From Lachnospiraceae bacterium (GTDB lineage Bacteria; Bacillota; Clostridia; Lachnospirales; Lachnospiraceae), in assembly GCA_015056945.1 (NCBI GenBank), contig SVFH01000012.1, positions 1 to 64,000 of the forward strand: DNA of 64,000 bases. The letters run 5' to 3'. Under the pieces are notes generated by a model, which worked only from the letters and a program-made list of their open reading frames with translations, did no database searches and was not told the DNA's origin. Of the stretch, positions 51,863-60,667 are shown piece after piece. Made by a program: the position numbers and the translations under genes. Numbering within the stretch: position 1 is the stretch's first letter; every line of letters starts with the position of its first letter.

Positions 51863-53416
51863 ATGAAAAAGGGAAAATTACGCGAAAAACGAGGTGCAAG
51901 AAGCTATACCAAATCCATAATACGCTATAGTTGCATTATTTTACTCTTGCTGGTTGATTTGATATTAATCTGCCTTGCGGCATATTATTTGAATCAGTTT
52001 GCTGTTGTTGTATATGTTATTTTTGTACTATTAAGCTTTTTTATTGCAATTCCTTTAATTGCACAGGAGAGAAATGCTGCATATAAGCTATATTGGTTAG
52101 GGGTATTGCTGATTTTCCCGATTATTGGGCATATTATGTATCTGTTGTGGGGCGGTATGCTTTTAAACAAGAGTACGCACATGAAAATACAGTCGCATAT
52201 CGATCGTGCAAATGAATATCAGATACGCAATGAAGATATTCTTGCAGAGTTAAAAATGCGGAATGCAGAGAATGGTAAAATATCCAATTTTTTATTACGT
52301 CAGGGATTTCCGGCCTACGATAATACGCAGGTTAAGTATTTTGAAATAGGTGAGAAAGCAATCGAAGATATGATTCAGCAGATGGAAGCAGCGCAGTCTC
52401 ACATTTTCATGAGCTTTTTCATCATTGCGGACGGAGAAATCTGGGATCGGATGAGCGAAATTCTGGAACGAAAAAAGCGACAGGGAGTAAGGGTTTGTAT
52501 CATGTATGATGATGCAGGCAGTGTATTGCAGTTATCCGACAGCACTGTGTTGCACCTGAAAGAAATCGGAATTGAAATTAGAAATTTTAATCCGGTGGAA
52601 CGCAATTATCAAAGGCTGTTTTTGAATTTCAGGAACCATCAGAAAATGTTGATTATTGACGGAAAACATGCGTATACAGGGGGAATTAATATCAGCGATA
52701 AATATGCGAATCTTGTTTCGCCGTTTGGTCATTGGAAAGATACCGGAATTCGCATGAGCGGAGATGCAGTATACAGTATGCAGCTTTTATTCATTGGGAT
52801 GTGGAATGCGGCAGGTGGAAATATTGCGCCGGCTGAATATCCTTTTGTGCGGGAAGAAATTGTAAAAGGAATTTGCTGTCAGCCTTTTTCAGATGGTCCT
52901 TCCAATAATCCTAACAATCCGGCGATGGATATGTTTATGCATGTCATTATGAGTGCTAAGGAACGTGTGAATATCATGACACCGTATTTGATTATTGATG
53001 ATGCAGTTCGTGAAATTCTGATGCTTGCTGCCAAGAGTGGCATCGAAGTGCGCGTGATTACGCCGGGAATTGCAGATAAAAAGACGGTGAAGCTGATGAC
53101 GGAAAGCCATTACGGTCCACTTCTCGCTGCAGGTGTCCGGATTTATGAATATACACCGGGATTTGTCCATGCAAAATTGTGTTCTAATGAGTTTTGTGCA
53201 GTAATCGGTACGATAAATATGGATTTCAGAAGCTTTTTTCTTCATTACGAAAATGGTGTCTTTCTTCCGGAGGGAGAGGTTTTAAACGACATTTCCATGG
53301 ATTTTGAAGCGACCTTATTACAGTGTAGGGAAGTCACATATGAAGAGTGGAAAAAATGTCCTTTTTTCAAAAAAGTGATTCAGGAATTGCTTTATTTGGT
53401 AAAATGTCAATTTTAG
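51863..53416 (+). CDS. cls: Cardiolipin synthase
   Basis: A 517-residue phospholipase D-family enzyme with two or three N-terminal membrane segments (residues about 20-95) and two HKD sites. It joins two phosphatidylglycerol molecules into cardiolipin. Site 1 is NHQKMLIIDGKHAYTGGIN (canonical). Site 2 reads VHAKLCSNEFCAVIGTIN, with Glu where the family has Asp; His and Lys remain. GTGGGAA is a weak ribosome site before the ATG. The gene is monocistronic. Confidence 0.92.
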   Translation: MKKGKLREKRGARSYTKSIIRYSCIILLLLVDLILICLAAYYLNQFAVVVYVIFVLLSFFIAIPLIAQERNAAYKLYWLGVLLIFPIIGHIMYLLWGGMLLNKSTHMKIQSHIDRANEYQIRNEDILAELKMRNAENGKISNFLLRQGFPAYDNTQVKYFEIGEKAIEDMIQQMEAAQSHIFMSFFIIADGEIWDRMSEILERKKRQGVRVCIMYDDAGSVLQLSDSTVLHLKEIGIEIRNFNPVERNYQRLFLNFRNHQKMLIIDGKHAYTGGINISDKYANLVSPFGHWKDTGIRMSGDAVYSMQLLFIGMWNAAGGNIAPAEYPFVREEIVKGICCQPFSDGPSNNPNNPAMDMFMHVIMSAKERVNIMTPYLIIDDAVREILMLAAKSGIEVRVITPGIADKKTVKLMTESHYGPLLAAGVRIYEYTPGFVHAKLCSNEFCAVIGTINMDFRSFFLHYENGVFLPEGEVLNDISMDFEATLLQCREVTYEEWKKCPFFKKVIQELLYLVKCQF

Positions 53417-53579
53417 TTTATCATTACAGAAAAACTTTTGCTTTTTACAAAAAATCCATGAAAATTGCATAAATTTTAATGGTAAAATGTCAGAATATCG
53501 AGTATAATAATATAGGGGTAAAAGTAATTTGTGTTACTGACTCCTATAATGATAAAAAGGGAATGGAGAAATCGTATTA

Positions 53580-55457
53580 ATGTTAGCATCAGAAATCAAG
53601 AAAATGTGCTTGTGCTGTATGCATATGAGTAAAGAGGATCTTTTTTGTCCCGTTTGCGGTAAAGATAAACGTGGAGGAAAGAGTTACGGGCGTGCATTAG
53701 AGCCGGGAACGATTCTCAACGGAAAAATTTTAATTGGTAACATTCTCGGTATGGGTAATTTCGGTATTACTTATATCGGTTTTGACATGTTATTGGAATG
53801 CCGCGTGGCGGTAAAAGAGTTCTTTCCGGATGAAATGGTGGAACGAGAAGAGGACGGAAGCTTAAGGGTTGCAAGCGGAACGACAGAGGAAGAATATAAA
53901 GAAGAGCTTGCGGCATACCAAAGGGAAGCGAGAATTCTTGCGCAGTTTTCAAAGCATCCCGGTATTGTTTCAATTAAGGAACTTTTTTACGAAAATAATA
54001 CAGCATATATGGTAATGGAATATCTTGAGGGTGGTACCCTTAGAAGATATATTGATAATCATGGGGGAAGTTTGTCAGTTGAGCATACACTTTCATTGAT
54101 GGAACCGGTTATTTCATCCATGGAAGAAATTCACAAAATGGGATTGATTCATCGCGATATCAGTCCTGAGAATATTATGCTTGATACAGACGGCAGTATT
54201 AAAGTAATTGACTTTGGAGCAACTAAGAAATTAAGTAATAAAACAGCCCAGGTTTATTTCGGAAAGTTTGGATATGCACCGCTTGAACAGATGATGGGCG
54301 AGGGACAGGGAGCTTGGACGGATGTCTATGGTATTTGTGCAACCATGTATTGTATGATTACCGGTGATATTCCTACCGATGCTTACCAGAGAAGTCTGAA
54401 TGAACCTTTGATTCCGATTTCCGATTATGCAATTGAAATCGAAAAGAGAGTTGCAGATGCAATTATGAAGGGGCTTTCCATGGATTGCAATGACAGACAG
54501 CAGGACATGGGTCAGTTGAAAAAGAATCTTTATGGTGTGAAAATCAATGCAGAAGTGCAGCAAAGTTATGCTATTGAGAATCCGCACAATGAAGACCTGA
54601 TGCTTTATGATAAGAAACACCGTCGTGTTTGGTTTGGACATTATCCGATGAACGAAGTGACCGGACCGGATCTGACAACAGATATCATCTATGCAAATTA
54701 TGACGGATATGACAGAGCGGTGGTTGCAGACCGCAAATATAAACGCTTTTCCGTGCAAAATTCACTGATGTCCAAAGAGTTTCGCTTGGCAAATAAACAG
54801 GCGATTAAAGATGCAAGCAGAATGGATCGTATTTTTGAATTTACTGACATTCCGTGGGTTATTTTGCATCAAAACGGAAATAAGATGATTTTGCAGACGG
54901 AATATATCATTGATTTCGGATTGTTTAATGAGAAGAACTATATCGACTATTCGGAACGTGAAATTTCCAAAATCAGAACGGGAATTAATTGGGAAACAAG
55001 TAAAATCAGAGAATGGTTGAATCGTGATTTCTTCCGTGAGGCATTTACGAAAGAAGAACAGAAGAAAATTCTGATTACCGAAGTAGTGACGCCGATATCC
55101 ACTTTTTCAGATCAGGTGACTTACGACAGAGTTTTTCTTCCTTCCGTGGAAGAAGTTATTTCCGGATATGATTACAGAACAGTACGATGCGGAAATACAA
55201 TTAAAACTCCTGAGAATCAGAATCAGGTCTTTTATTCTCAATATGCGGCCGTGAAGAGATTTGATGAAAGCATGTCGATGGGCTCTGCATTGAGAACCCG
55301 CGGTACAATTAATTTCGCAAACGGAACATTGACATACGGTGAAAGCTGTGAAGGTCATTGCATTCAGGACGGAATGCTGGTTTGCTGGAAATTAAACATG
55401 CCGATGGGAATTCGTCCGGTAATTCAAGTGGACGTAACAGATATTGTGGAAGTGTAG
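53580..55457 (+). CDS. Ser/Thr protein kinase with zinc ribbon and DUF6273-like C-terminus
   Basis: A 625-residue protein. A zinc ribbon (Cys10, Cys13, Cys23, Cys26) precedes a complete Hanks-type kinase domain (about 45-310): GMGNFGITYIG glycine loop, Lys79 in VAVKEFF, HRDISPENIM (191-200), and DFG at 211-213. From about 340 a second domain runs to the end (VWFGHYPMNE, then WETSKIREWLNRDFF and MGIRPVIQV), resembling DUF6273, a fold related to sulfatase-modifying enzymes. There is no membrane segment, unlike PrkC. A PPP-type phosphatase follows 12 bases later, so the two may write and erase the same phosphorylation. Confidence 0.87.
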   Translation: MLASEIKKMCLCCMHMSKEDLFCPVCGKDKRGGKSYGRALEPGTILNGKILIGNILGMGNFGITYIGFDMLLECRVAVKEFFPDEMVEREEDGSLRVASGTTEEEYKEELAAYQREARILAQFSKHPGIVSIKELFYENNTAYMVMEYLEGGTLRRYIDNHGGSLSVEHTLSLMEPVISSMEEIHKMGLIHRDISPENIMLDTDGSIKVIDFGATKKLSNKTAQVYFGKFGYAPLEQMMGEGQGAWTDVYGICATMYCMITGDIPTDAYQRSLNEPLIPISDYAIEIEKRVADAIMKGLSMDCNDRQQDMGQLKKNLYGVKINAEVQQSYAIENPHNEDLMLYDKKHRRVWFGHYPMNEVTGPDLTTDIIYANYDGYDRAVVADRKYKRFSVQNSLMSKEFRLANKQAIKDASRMDRIFEFTDIPWVILHQNGNKMILQTEYIIDFGLFNEKNYIDYSEREISKIRTGINWETSKIREWLNRDFFREAFTKEEQKKILITEVVTPISTFSDQVTYDRVFLPSVEEVISGYDYRTVRCGNTIKTPENQNQVFYSQYAAVKRFDESMSMGSALRTRGTINFANGTLTYGESCEGHCIQDGMLVCWKLNMPMGIRPVIQVDVTDIVEV

Positions 55458-55469
55458 AGGGACAGTGGA

Positions 55470-56255
55470 ATGAGTAATTATGTGATTAGTGATATCCACG
55501 GTCAGTACAAAAGCTACAAAAGAATGTTACGTGCCATTCAATTACAGCCCGAAGACACTTTATATGTTCTTGGTGATGTGATTGACAGGGGGCCGGATGG
55601 AATCAAGATTTTGAATGATATGATGAAGCGTGAGAATGTAATCATGTTTATGGGAAATCATGAACTTATGATGCTGGATGCTTTAAAGAATTTGCAGGAA
55701 TATCGCTCACATGATCGTGAGGATACAGATGATTTAGACCTGTGGCTGGATCCTTGCAATGGCGGAAAGCGTACGTTTGAAGCGTTTCAGGAATTATCTC
55801 CCGCAAAGAAAAAACAGATTATACAATACCTTGAAAGCTCTTATGTTATCAAGCGTATTACGATTAATAAGAAGAAATATCATCTTTCGCACGCATATAT
55901 TTGCGACAAGAAAGGGGATAGTATTAAGTATAGTGATGTTCGCCATCGTCAGGTTTGGGATTCCGTATGGATTAATATTTATGACCGCGCATTTTTGAGC
56001 AAAAATGAAGCCCATATTTTCCCAAATAAAAAGACGATTTACATAGCCGGACATACATTTACACAGCGTCTGGACTGTATGGACGAGCTTGGAAGAGGCG
56101 TGGTTTATCATAATGATAATTATCATGGCTATCATGTCTATAATATTGATTGCGGCATGGCTCTGAAGAATAAATCCAGTCAGCTTGGTTGCCTTCGTAT
56201 TGAAGATGGTATGGAATTTTATGTTCCGCTTGAGGAAAATAATATTCTTAAATAA
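55470..56255 (+). CDS. PPP-family Ser/Thr phosphatase or Ap4A-type hydrolase
   Basis: A 261-residue metallophosphatase. Metal and phosphate motifs are VISDIHGQYKS, LGDVIDRGPDG, MGNHELM and AGHTFTQ, typical of bacterial PrpA/PrpE-like enzymes and of diadenosine tetraphosphatases. An insertion of about 60 residues (NLQEYRSHDREDTDDLD to CNGGKRTF) separates the motifs. Because it follows a Ser/Thr kinase gene after 12 bases, dephosphorylation of proteins is the likelier role. Confidence 0.85.
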   Translation: MSNYVISDIHGQYKSYKRMLRAIQLQPEDTLYVLGDVIDRGPDGIKILNDMMKRENVIMFMGNHELMMLDALKNLQEYRSHDREDTDDLDLWLDPCNGGKRTFEAFQELSPAKKKQIIQYLESSYVIKRITINKKKYHLSHAYICDKKGDSIKYSDVRHRQVWDSVWINIYDRAFLSKNEAHIFPNKKTIYIAGHTFTQRLDCMDELGRGVVYHNDNYHGYHVYNIDCGMALKNKSSQLGCLRIEDGMEFYVPLEENNILK

Positions 56256-56262
56256 GAATAGA

Positions 56263-56312
56263 AGCCTTCTTTTCGATAACACTAATAATAGTGAAGAAAA
56301 GGAGGCTTTTTC
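56263..56312 (+). terminator. Terminator after the kinase-phosphatase operon
   Basis: AAGCCTTCTTTTC and GAAAAGGAGGCTT form a 13-bp stem with one wobble, with an inner CACTA/TAGTG stem and a short T run. Its 3' arm contains the ribosome site of the small lipoprotein gene. Confidence 0.8.
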
Positions 56313-56313
56313 T

Positions 56314-56478
56314 ATGCGTGTTAAATTATGGACAGTGTTTTTTGTAATTCTGGCAATTCTATGTTTGTATGGTTGTGAAGAAAAAGAACGATCACAGGAT
56401 GAAATGGTATTAAATCCAGGCCCCGTCAATCGTAACAATCTGACCTGTGAAGTAAGCAGGCATTTCTATAATATGTAG
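56314..56478 (+). CDS. Possible small lipoprotein
   Basis: A 54-residue frame beginning MRVKLWTVFFVILAILC with a lipobox-like LYGC, so the mature peptide would be about 34 residues, acidic at first and then polar. GGAGG lies 8 bases before the ATG, but within the 3' arm of a terminator, so it would be masked when that hairpin forms. Its last 69 bases overlap the end of the convergent SDR gene. I do not recognise the family; it may be a truncated gene. Confidence 0.4.
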   Translation: MRVKLWTVFFVILAILCLYGCEEKERSQDEMVLNPGPVNRNNLTCEVSRHFYNM

Positions 56479-57132
56479 GGCGGCCTGAGCAACTTCCTGC
56501 GGTGCTGCAGGACGTCCCAAAGGAATTTCTTCGAATAATGCGTTGCGTTCTTCTTGTGAGAAACAGGCATTCATTTCGGTATCAACGAAACCGCATGCAA
56601 GTGCGTTGACGGTAATGCCGCTTGGGCCGACTTCTTTGGCAAGCGCTTTGGTAAAGGTATTTAGTCCTCCCTTGGAAGCAGAATAGGCGACTTCCATGGA
56701 AGCGCCAACTGTTCCCCAGACGGAAGAGATATTGAGAATTCGTCCAAATCCATTTCGTAACATGTGAGGTAAACCGTATTTGCTTGTATAGAATGCGGAA
56801 GAAAGATTTACGGACAGAATTTCATCCCATTCAGATATTTCCATATCCTGCAATAAACCGACGTGAGAAATGCCGGCGTTGTTAATAATAATATCAGGAG
56901 CGGGAATTTCACTAAAAAGTGCTTCTACGCAAACCGCATCTCCCATATTACAACATTTGGAAATGACATGAATATGGTATGTTTCAGAAAGCCTGGCGGC
57001 TTCTTTTATTAAAGTATCATAAGAATTTCTGCAGGTTAGAATCAAGTTGTAGCCTTTTTCGGCAAATGCTTCTGCAATATATGCACCGATACCGCGTGAT
57101 GCACCGGTAATTAATACGTAAGAATTCATCAC
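56410..57132 (-). CDS. SDR, probable EF-P 5-aminopentanone reductase (YmfI-like)
   Basis: A 240-residue short-chain dehydrogenase with TGASRGIGAYIAEAF, NNAGISHVGLLQDM, the catalytic Ser in SSVWGTVGAS, YSASK (YxxxK) and TGQIVTIDGAWI. The SSVWGTVGASMEVAYSASK block resembles YmfI, which reduces the 5-aminopentanone group on elongation factor P; plain FabG enzymes look different there. That assignment is by memory of the family. The gene is alone on the reverse strand, and no efp is in the window. Confidence 0.75.
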   Translation of the reverse strand: MMNSYVLITGASRGIGAYIAEAFAEKGYNLILTCRNSYDTLIKEAARLSETYHIHVISKCCNMGDAVCVEALFSEIPAPDIIINNAGISHVGLLQDMEISEWDEILSVNLSSAFYTSKYGLPHMLRNGFGRILNISSVWGTVGASMEVAYSASKGGLNTFTKALAKEVGPSGITVNALACGFVDTEMNACFSQEERNALFEEIPLGRPAAPQEVAQAALHIIEMPAYFTGQIVTIDGAWI

Positions 57133-57354
57133 AATGCTCCTTGGTTTGAATTAATCAGTAAGGATTGGTGTGTCAGCATATTGTATATGAATGCACAGGG
57201 GGCTTGCACACGAAATCCTCTAGGTTAAGTATAGTGTATGGGAGAGAACTTTTCAATTCATTTTATCTGGTCTAAATAGTAGAGAAATGAAAAAAGATGT
57301 GGTAAAATAGAGGTGAAAATTTCAGAGAGAAGTCATTGATAAAGGAGAATGGAC

Positions 57355-58263
57355 ATGCGTGATTTGGTAATTATCGGCTCCGGGCCGGCCGGGCTGGCGG
57401 CAGCAATTTATGCAGCCCGTGCAAAAATAGATGCTGTTATGCTTGAAAAAGCAGGATTTGGAGGCGGTGCGGTTTTAAATACGTACGAGGTAGACAACTA
57501 TCCCGGATTGCCCGGTGAAAGCGGATTCTCGCTTGCGGAAAAGTTTGAGAATCATGCAAAAAAGGTTGGGGCAACGATTGAGACGGCAGAAGTGCAACGC
57601 TTGGAGAAAACAGACAATGGTTATCGTGTTCTGTGCGAAGAAGGCAGTTATGAAGCCAAAAGCATTATCTTGGCAACCGGTGCAAAACATGCGAAATTAG
57701 GTGTTCCGGGAGAAGAAGAGCTTGCGGGTATGGGGGTGTCCTATTGTGCCACCTGTGACGGTGCTTTTTTTGCTGACCGTGAAGTTGCTGTTGTCGGAGG
57801 CGGTGATGTGGCGGTAGAGGACGCTATTTTCCTTGCCAGAACCTGCAAAAAAGTATATTTGATTCATCGAAGAGATTCTCTTCGCGCTGCACAGGTATTG
57901 CAGGACGCATTGTTTGCCTGCGAGAATGTGGAAGTGATTTGGGACAGTGTTGTAGAAGAAATTTGCGGTAACGACTGCGTAGAGGAACTTCGTATTCGCA
58001 ATGTTCAAACCGGTGCAGAACACAGACTGGCTGTGCAGGGCGTTTTTGTTGCAGTAGGTATCCTTCCGAATTCGGAAGCGTTTAAGGATTTCGTTAAATG
58101 TGATGAGAAGGGTTATGTTATTGCCGGAGAAGACGGAAGAACTTCTTTGCCGCTTGTTTATGCAGTGGGAGATGTCAGAACCAAAGAATTGCGCCAGATT
58201 ATTACTGCGGTTGCAGATGGTGCAAATGCTATTACCTCTTTGCAAAAAGATATTCTGATTTAA
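57355..58263 (+). CDS. trxB: Thioredoxin reductase
   Basis: A 302-residue FAD/NADPH enzyme. The FAD motif is IIGSGPAGLAAA, the redox-active pair CATC is at 131-134, the NADPH loop is VVGGGDVAVED with HRRDSLRA following, and VYAVGDVR closes the FAD site. It reduces thioredoxin or a thioredoxin-like partner. ATG 57355, 7 bases after GGAG, is preferred over 57349. No thioredoxin gene is adjacent, and a few residues differ from common TrxB (GFGGGAVLNTYEV), so the partner could be a special thioredoxin. Confidence 0.9.
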   Translation: MRDLVIIGSGPAGLAAAIYAARAKIDAVMLEKAGFGGGAVLNTYEVDNYPGLPGESGFSLAEKFENHAKKVGATIETAEVQRLEKTDNGYRVLCEEGSYEAKSIILATGAKHAKLGVPGEEELAGMGVSYCATCDGAFFADREVAVVGGGDVAVEDAIFLARTCKKVYLIHRRDSLRAAQVLQDALFACENVEVIWDSVVEEICGNDCVEELRIRNVQTGAEHRLAVQGVFVAVGILPNSEAFKDFVKCDEKGYVIAGEDGRTSLPLVYAVGDVRTKELRQIITAVADGANAITSLQKDILI

Positions 58264-58296
58264 ATAGATGTAGAAAATATAAGCAAAATGTTACGA

Positions 58297-58330
58297 AAAG
58301 ATTTCGGACTTATGTCCGGAATCTTTGTTT
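58297..58330 (+). terminator. Terminator after trxB
   Basis: AAAGATTTCGGAC (58297-58309) and GTCCGGAATCTTT (58314-58326) form a 13-bp stem with one wobble and a TTAT loop, followed by GTTTGTT. Confidence 0.75.
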
Positions 58331-58361
58331 GTTCATGGGAAGTACGACGTTGGTTAAAAGA

Positions 58362-58390
58362 TTGACAAATGGGTAAAATAATGCTATATT
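58362..58390 (+). promoter_or_regulatory. Promoter of the NlpC/P60 gene
   Basis: TTGACA (58362-58367) and TATATT (58385-58390) with a 17-base spacer, about 70 bases before the start codon. Confidence 0.8.
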
Positions 58391-58461
58391 ATTAATTGAT
58401 GTAACAAATTCGTAACAAAACGTGACGAAAAATTAACATCTTAATTTAGAAAGGATCTTTT

Positions 58462-59838
58462 ATGAGACGCAAGAAACTGGTATATGGTATATGTGCTTCA
58501 GTGATAGCAACAGCAATAATCAGTGTTGCTAATCCCGCAGGTGCAATTGATTTCACAGAACTTCCGGCAGCCGGTGCAGCAGTGGCACTTGGCGAAGGTT
58601 CTTCTTATGAAGAAGTGCAGGGAACAATTGCTGCTTATGTAGAAGCGACCAAGGATACTACAGATAATAAAGAACTTCTTTTACTCGATTTAACAAATGA
58701 GACCGAAGTTGTTCGTGCAACAGAGGAGGAAACACAAGAGGTTTCAACACCGGTTGCGACAGAAGCGCTTCCTGAGGTAATTGTAGCAACAAGTGAGAAG
58801 GTTACCGAAGAGAAAGCAGAATGGACAGCTGATGCAGAAGAAGCTGTTTTGATTAAAGAAGATAACGAGTTGATTCCGGTTGAACTTTTAGACGTTCCGG
58901 GAGCTGATATTGCAGTAGAAGACCCGAATTCGGAGTTTTCCAAGCTTGTGATTGCACAGGTTGACAGATATGTAAATGTACGTGCAGAGGCAGATACAGA
59001 ATCAGAAGTAGTTGGTAAGTTATATGATAATTCTGTTGGTACTCTGATTGAAGAGAAAGATGGCTGGTATCAGATTGAATCCGGCAAGGTGAAAGGTTAT
59101 GTTAAGAGCGAGTTCTGTGTAACCGGTAAGGATGCTGTTGAGCTTGTGAAAGAGGTTGGAACCAGAGTTGCTACTGTGAAAACAGACGCATTAAAGGTTC
59201 GTACGGAAGCAAGTCTTGAAGCGCCTGTTCTTGGCCTTGTTCCCAATGAAGAGGATTTGACCGTTCTCGAGGAAACAGACGGTTGGGTTAAGGTATCCGT
59301 TGAAGAAGGTGACGGATATGTATCGGCAGACTTTGTAGAACTTCGTACGGATTTTGTACAGGCAGAATCAAGAGAAGATGAATTGAAGCGTCTGGAAGCT
59401 GAAGCAGCTGCAAGAAGAGAAGCTTTGCGTGCAGCACAGACAACGACAGCGCTGAAGAAGACAACAGTTGTTCCGGAAATTACCGGCGGTACTGAAATGG
59501 GTAGAGCAGTTGTGGAATATGCTTGCCAGTTTGTAGGAAATCCCTACGTATACGGCGGTACAAGCTTGACAAACGGAGCAGATTGTTCAGGCTTTGTAAT
59601 GAGTGTATATGCTAACTTTGGCGTATCCCTGCCTCATTCCTCTAAAGCGGATCGTACTGTAGGATATGCGGTAGACGGACTTGCAAATGCGCAGCCGGGT
59701 GATTTGATTTGTTATTCCGGTCATGTTGCACTTTACATTGGTAATAACCAGATCGTACATGCAAGTTCAAGCAAAACAGGTATAATTATTTCGAATGCAG
59801 ATTACAAGGCTGTATTGGCAGTAAGAAGAATTTTTTAA
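58462..59838 (+). CDS. Secreted SH3/NlpC-P60 peptidoglycan endopeptidase
   Basis: A 458-residue exported wall hydrolase. A signal peptide (1-28, cleavage near AGA) is followed by an acidic Glu/Thr/Ala-rich stretch (about 30-160) and two SH3b domains (about 168-225, VNVRAEADTESEVVGKLY; and 240-295, LKVRTEASLEAPVLGLV). An Ala/Arg/Glu helix leads to the NlpC/P60 domain (345-458) with catalytic Cys375 in GADCSGF, His421 in SGHVALYIG and a following HASS. It should cleave stem peptides or crossbridges in the cell wall. It is monocistronic, with GAAAGGA before the ATG. Confidence 0.92.
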   Translation: MRRKKLVYGICASVIATAIISVANPAGAIDFTELPAAGAAVALGEGSSYEEVQGTIAAYVEATKDTTDNKELLLLDLTNETEVVRATEEETQEVSTPVATEALPEVIVATSEKVTEEKAEWTADAEEAVLIKEDNELIPVELLDVPGADIAVEDPNSEFSKLVIAQVDRYVNVRAEADTESEVVGKLYDNSVGTLIEEKDGWYQIESGKVKGYVKSEFCVTGKDAVELVKEVGTRVATVKTDALKVRTEASLEAPVLGLVPNEEDLTVLEETDGWVKVSVEEGDGYVSADFVELRTDFVQAESREDELKRLEAEAAARREALRAAQTTTALKKTTVVPEITGGTEMGRAVVEYACQFVGNPYVYGGTSLTNGADCSGFVMSVYANFGVSLPHSSKADRTVGYAVDGLANAQPGDLICYSGHVALYIGNNQIVHASSSKTGIIISNADYKAVLAVRRIF

Positions 59839-59857
59839 TCCCATATAATTGAATCCC

Positions 59858-59887
59858 AAAAAGCATATGCATTGCATATGCTTTTTT
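59858..59887 (+). terminator. Terminator after the NlpC/P60 gene
   Basis: AAAAAGCATATGC and GCATATGCTTTTT are perfect arms with an ATT loop; the T run ends where repeat copy B begins. Confidence 0.9.
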
Positions 59888-60008
59888 ATTGCATAGGAAA
59901 TTCCTATGCAATAAAAAGCTTCGCTAAGGATGCACACTCGCGCGTAAGGAGGGTGTTGCTGTCGCAACCGCGCTCGGCGCGAGAGTCCGTTTGCGGACTC
60001 TTTGTTCT
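59888..60008 (+). repeat. Dispersed palindromic repeat, copy B
   Basis: Nearly the same as copy A (6775-6898): the leading 25-base palindrome, the GCTAAGGATGCACACTCGCG middle part and the GAGTCCG/CGGACTC terminal hairpin. It is directly attached to the preceding terminator. Confidence 0.88.
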
Positions 60009-60298
60009 TCATTGGGAATTCTGATGAAAAAACAATTCATGCAGAGTTCATCCGTAAACTTTTTGCAGAATGCGTAGAATGTGTGTTGCTTATTCTTTGC
60101 TACACACACATGCATCTCATTTTGTATAAAATAAGAAACTGACAAGTTTTATATATATATGGCGTAGTCAATTGCCAAACATACATTTTGTTCATTTTTG
60201 CTAAAAACAGTTGCCTGAAATTGTATCTCGTCAATTTGACTAAAAAAGCAAAAATCAATAGAGATTTGTAGAAATTTGTCGAAAAGTGCAAAAAAAAG

Positions 60299-60431
60299 TT
60301 ATCCACATAAAAAAACGCAAATAATCCCATAAAATCAATTTATACACTAAGTTATACACATTATCCACAGAATTATTGACCAAAAAAGTCGGATTTTTAC
60401 GTAAACCCTGTGAACAAGTGTTTTGTACACA
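60299..60431. other. Cluster of DnaA-box-like sites in an A+T-rich intergenic region
   Basis: TTATCCACA at 60299-60307 and 60361-60369, TTATACACA at 60352-60360 (directly adjoining the former), TTATACACT at 60340-60348, and near matches TTGTACACA at 60423-60431 and, inverted, at 60409-60417. The surrounding 60009-60540 is non-coding and very A+T-rich. The boxes match the DnaA consensus TTATNCACA. Because dnaA and dnaN are not here, this may be a secondary DnaA-binding cluster rather than the origin. Confidence 0.6.
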
Positions 60432-60540
60432 AAGTAGAAAATGAAATAAATATCGAAAAAAGTGGAAAAAGTATTGACTTTTGTACTGTCAAAAAAGTAG
60501 TGAACAATTTGTTAAATTTTATCTACAATTACAGAAAATA

Positions 60541-60569
60541 TTGCAAAAACGCATACAATATGATATAAT
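60541..60569 (+). promoter_or_regulatory. Promoter of hpf
   Basis: TTGCAA (60541-60546) and TATAAT (60564-60569), spacer 17, with TG at 60561-60562 forming an extended -10. It leaves a leader of about 90 bases before hpf. Confidence 0.85.
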
Positions 60570-60667
60570 GATTTCAAGCAAATGAAGAGAGTGTGAAAGG
60601 AGCGATTTGCTTGGAATCCAAATATAGAGAGGGATTCTTGAATATCGTATGAAAGGAATGATTTATA

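Noticed and set aside
60299-60431. Chromosomal origin oriC
   Set aside because: DnaA-like boxes are present, but dnaA, dnaN, rpmH and recF are not in the window; kept only as a DnaA-box cluster.
60009-60667. raiA-associated non-coding RNA ahead of hpf
   Set aside because: The region is A+T-rich with few stable stems and I could not recognise the conserved blocks of that RNA; a covariance-model search would decide it.
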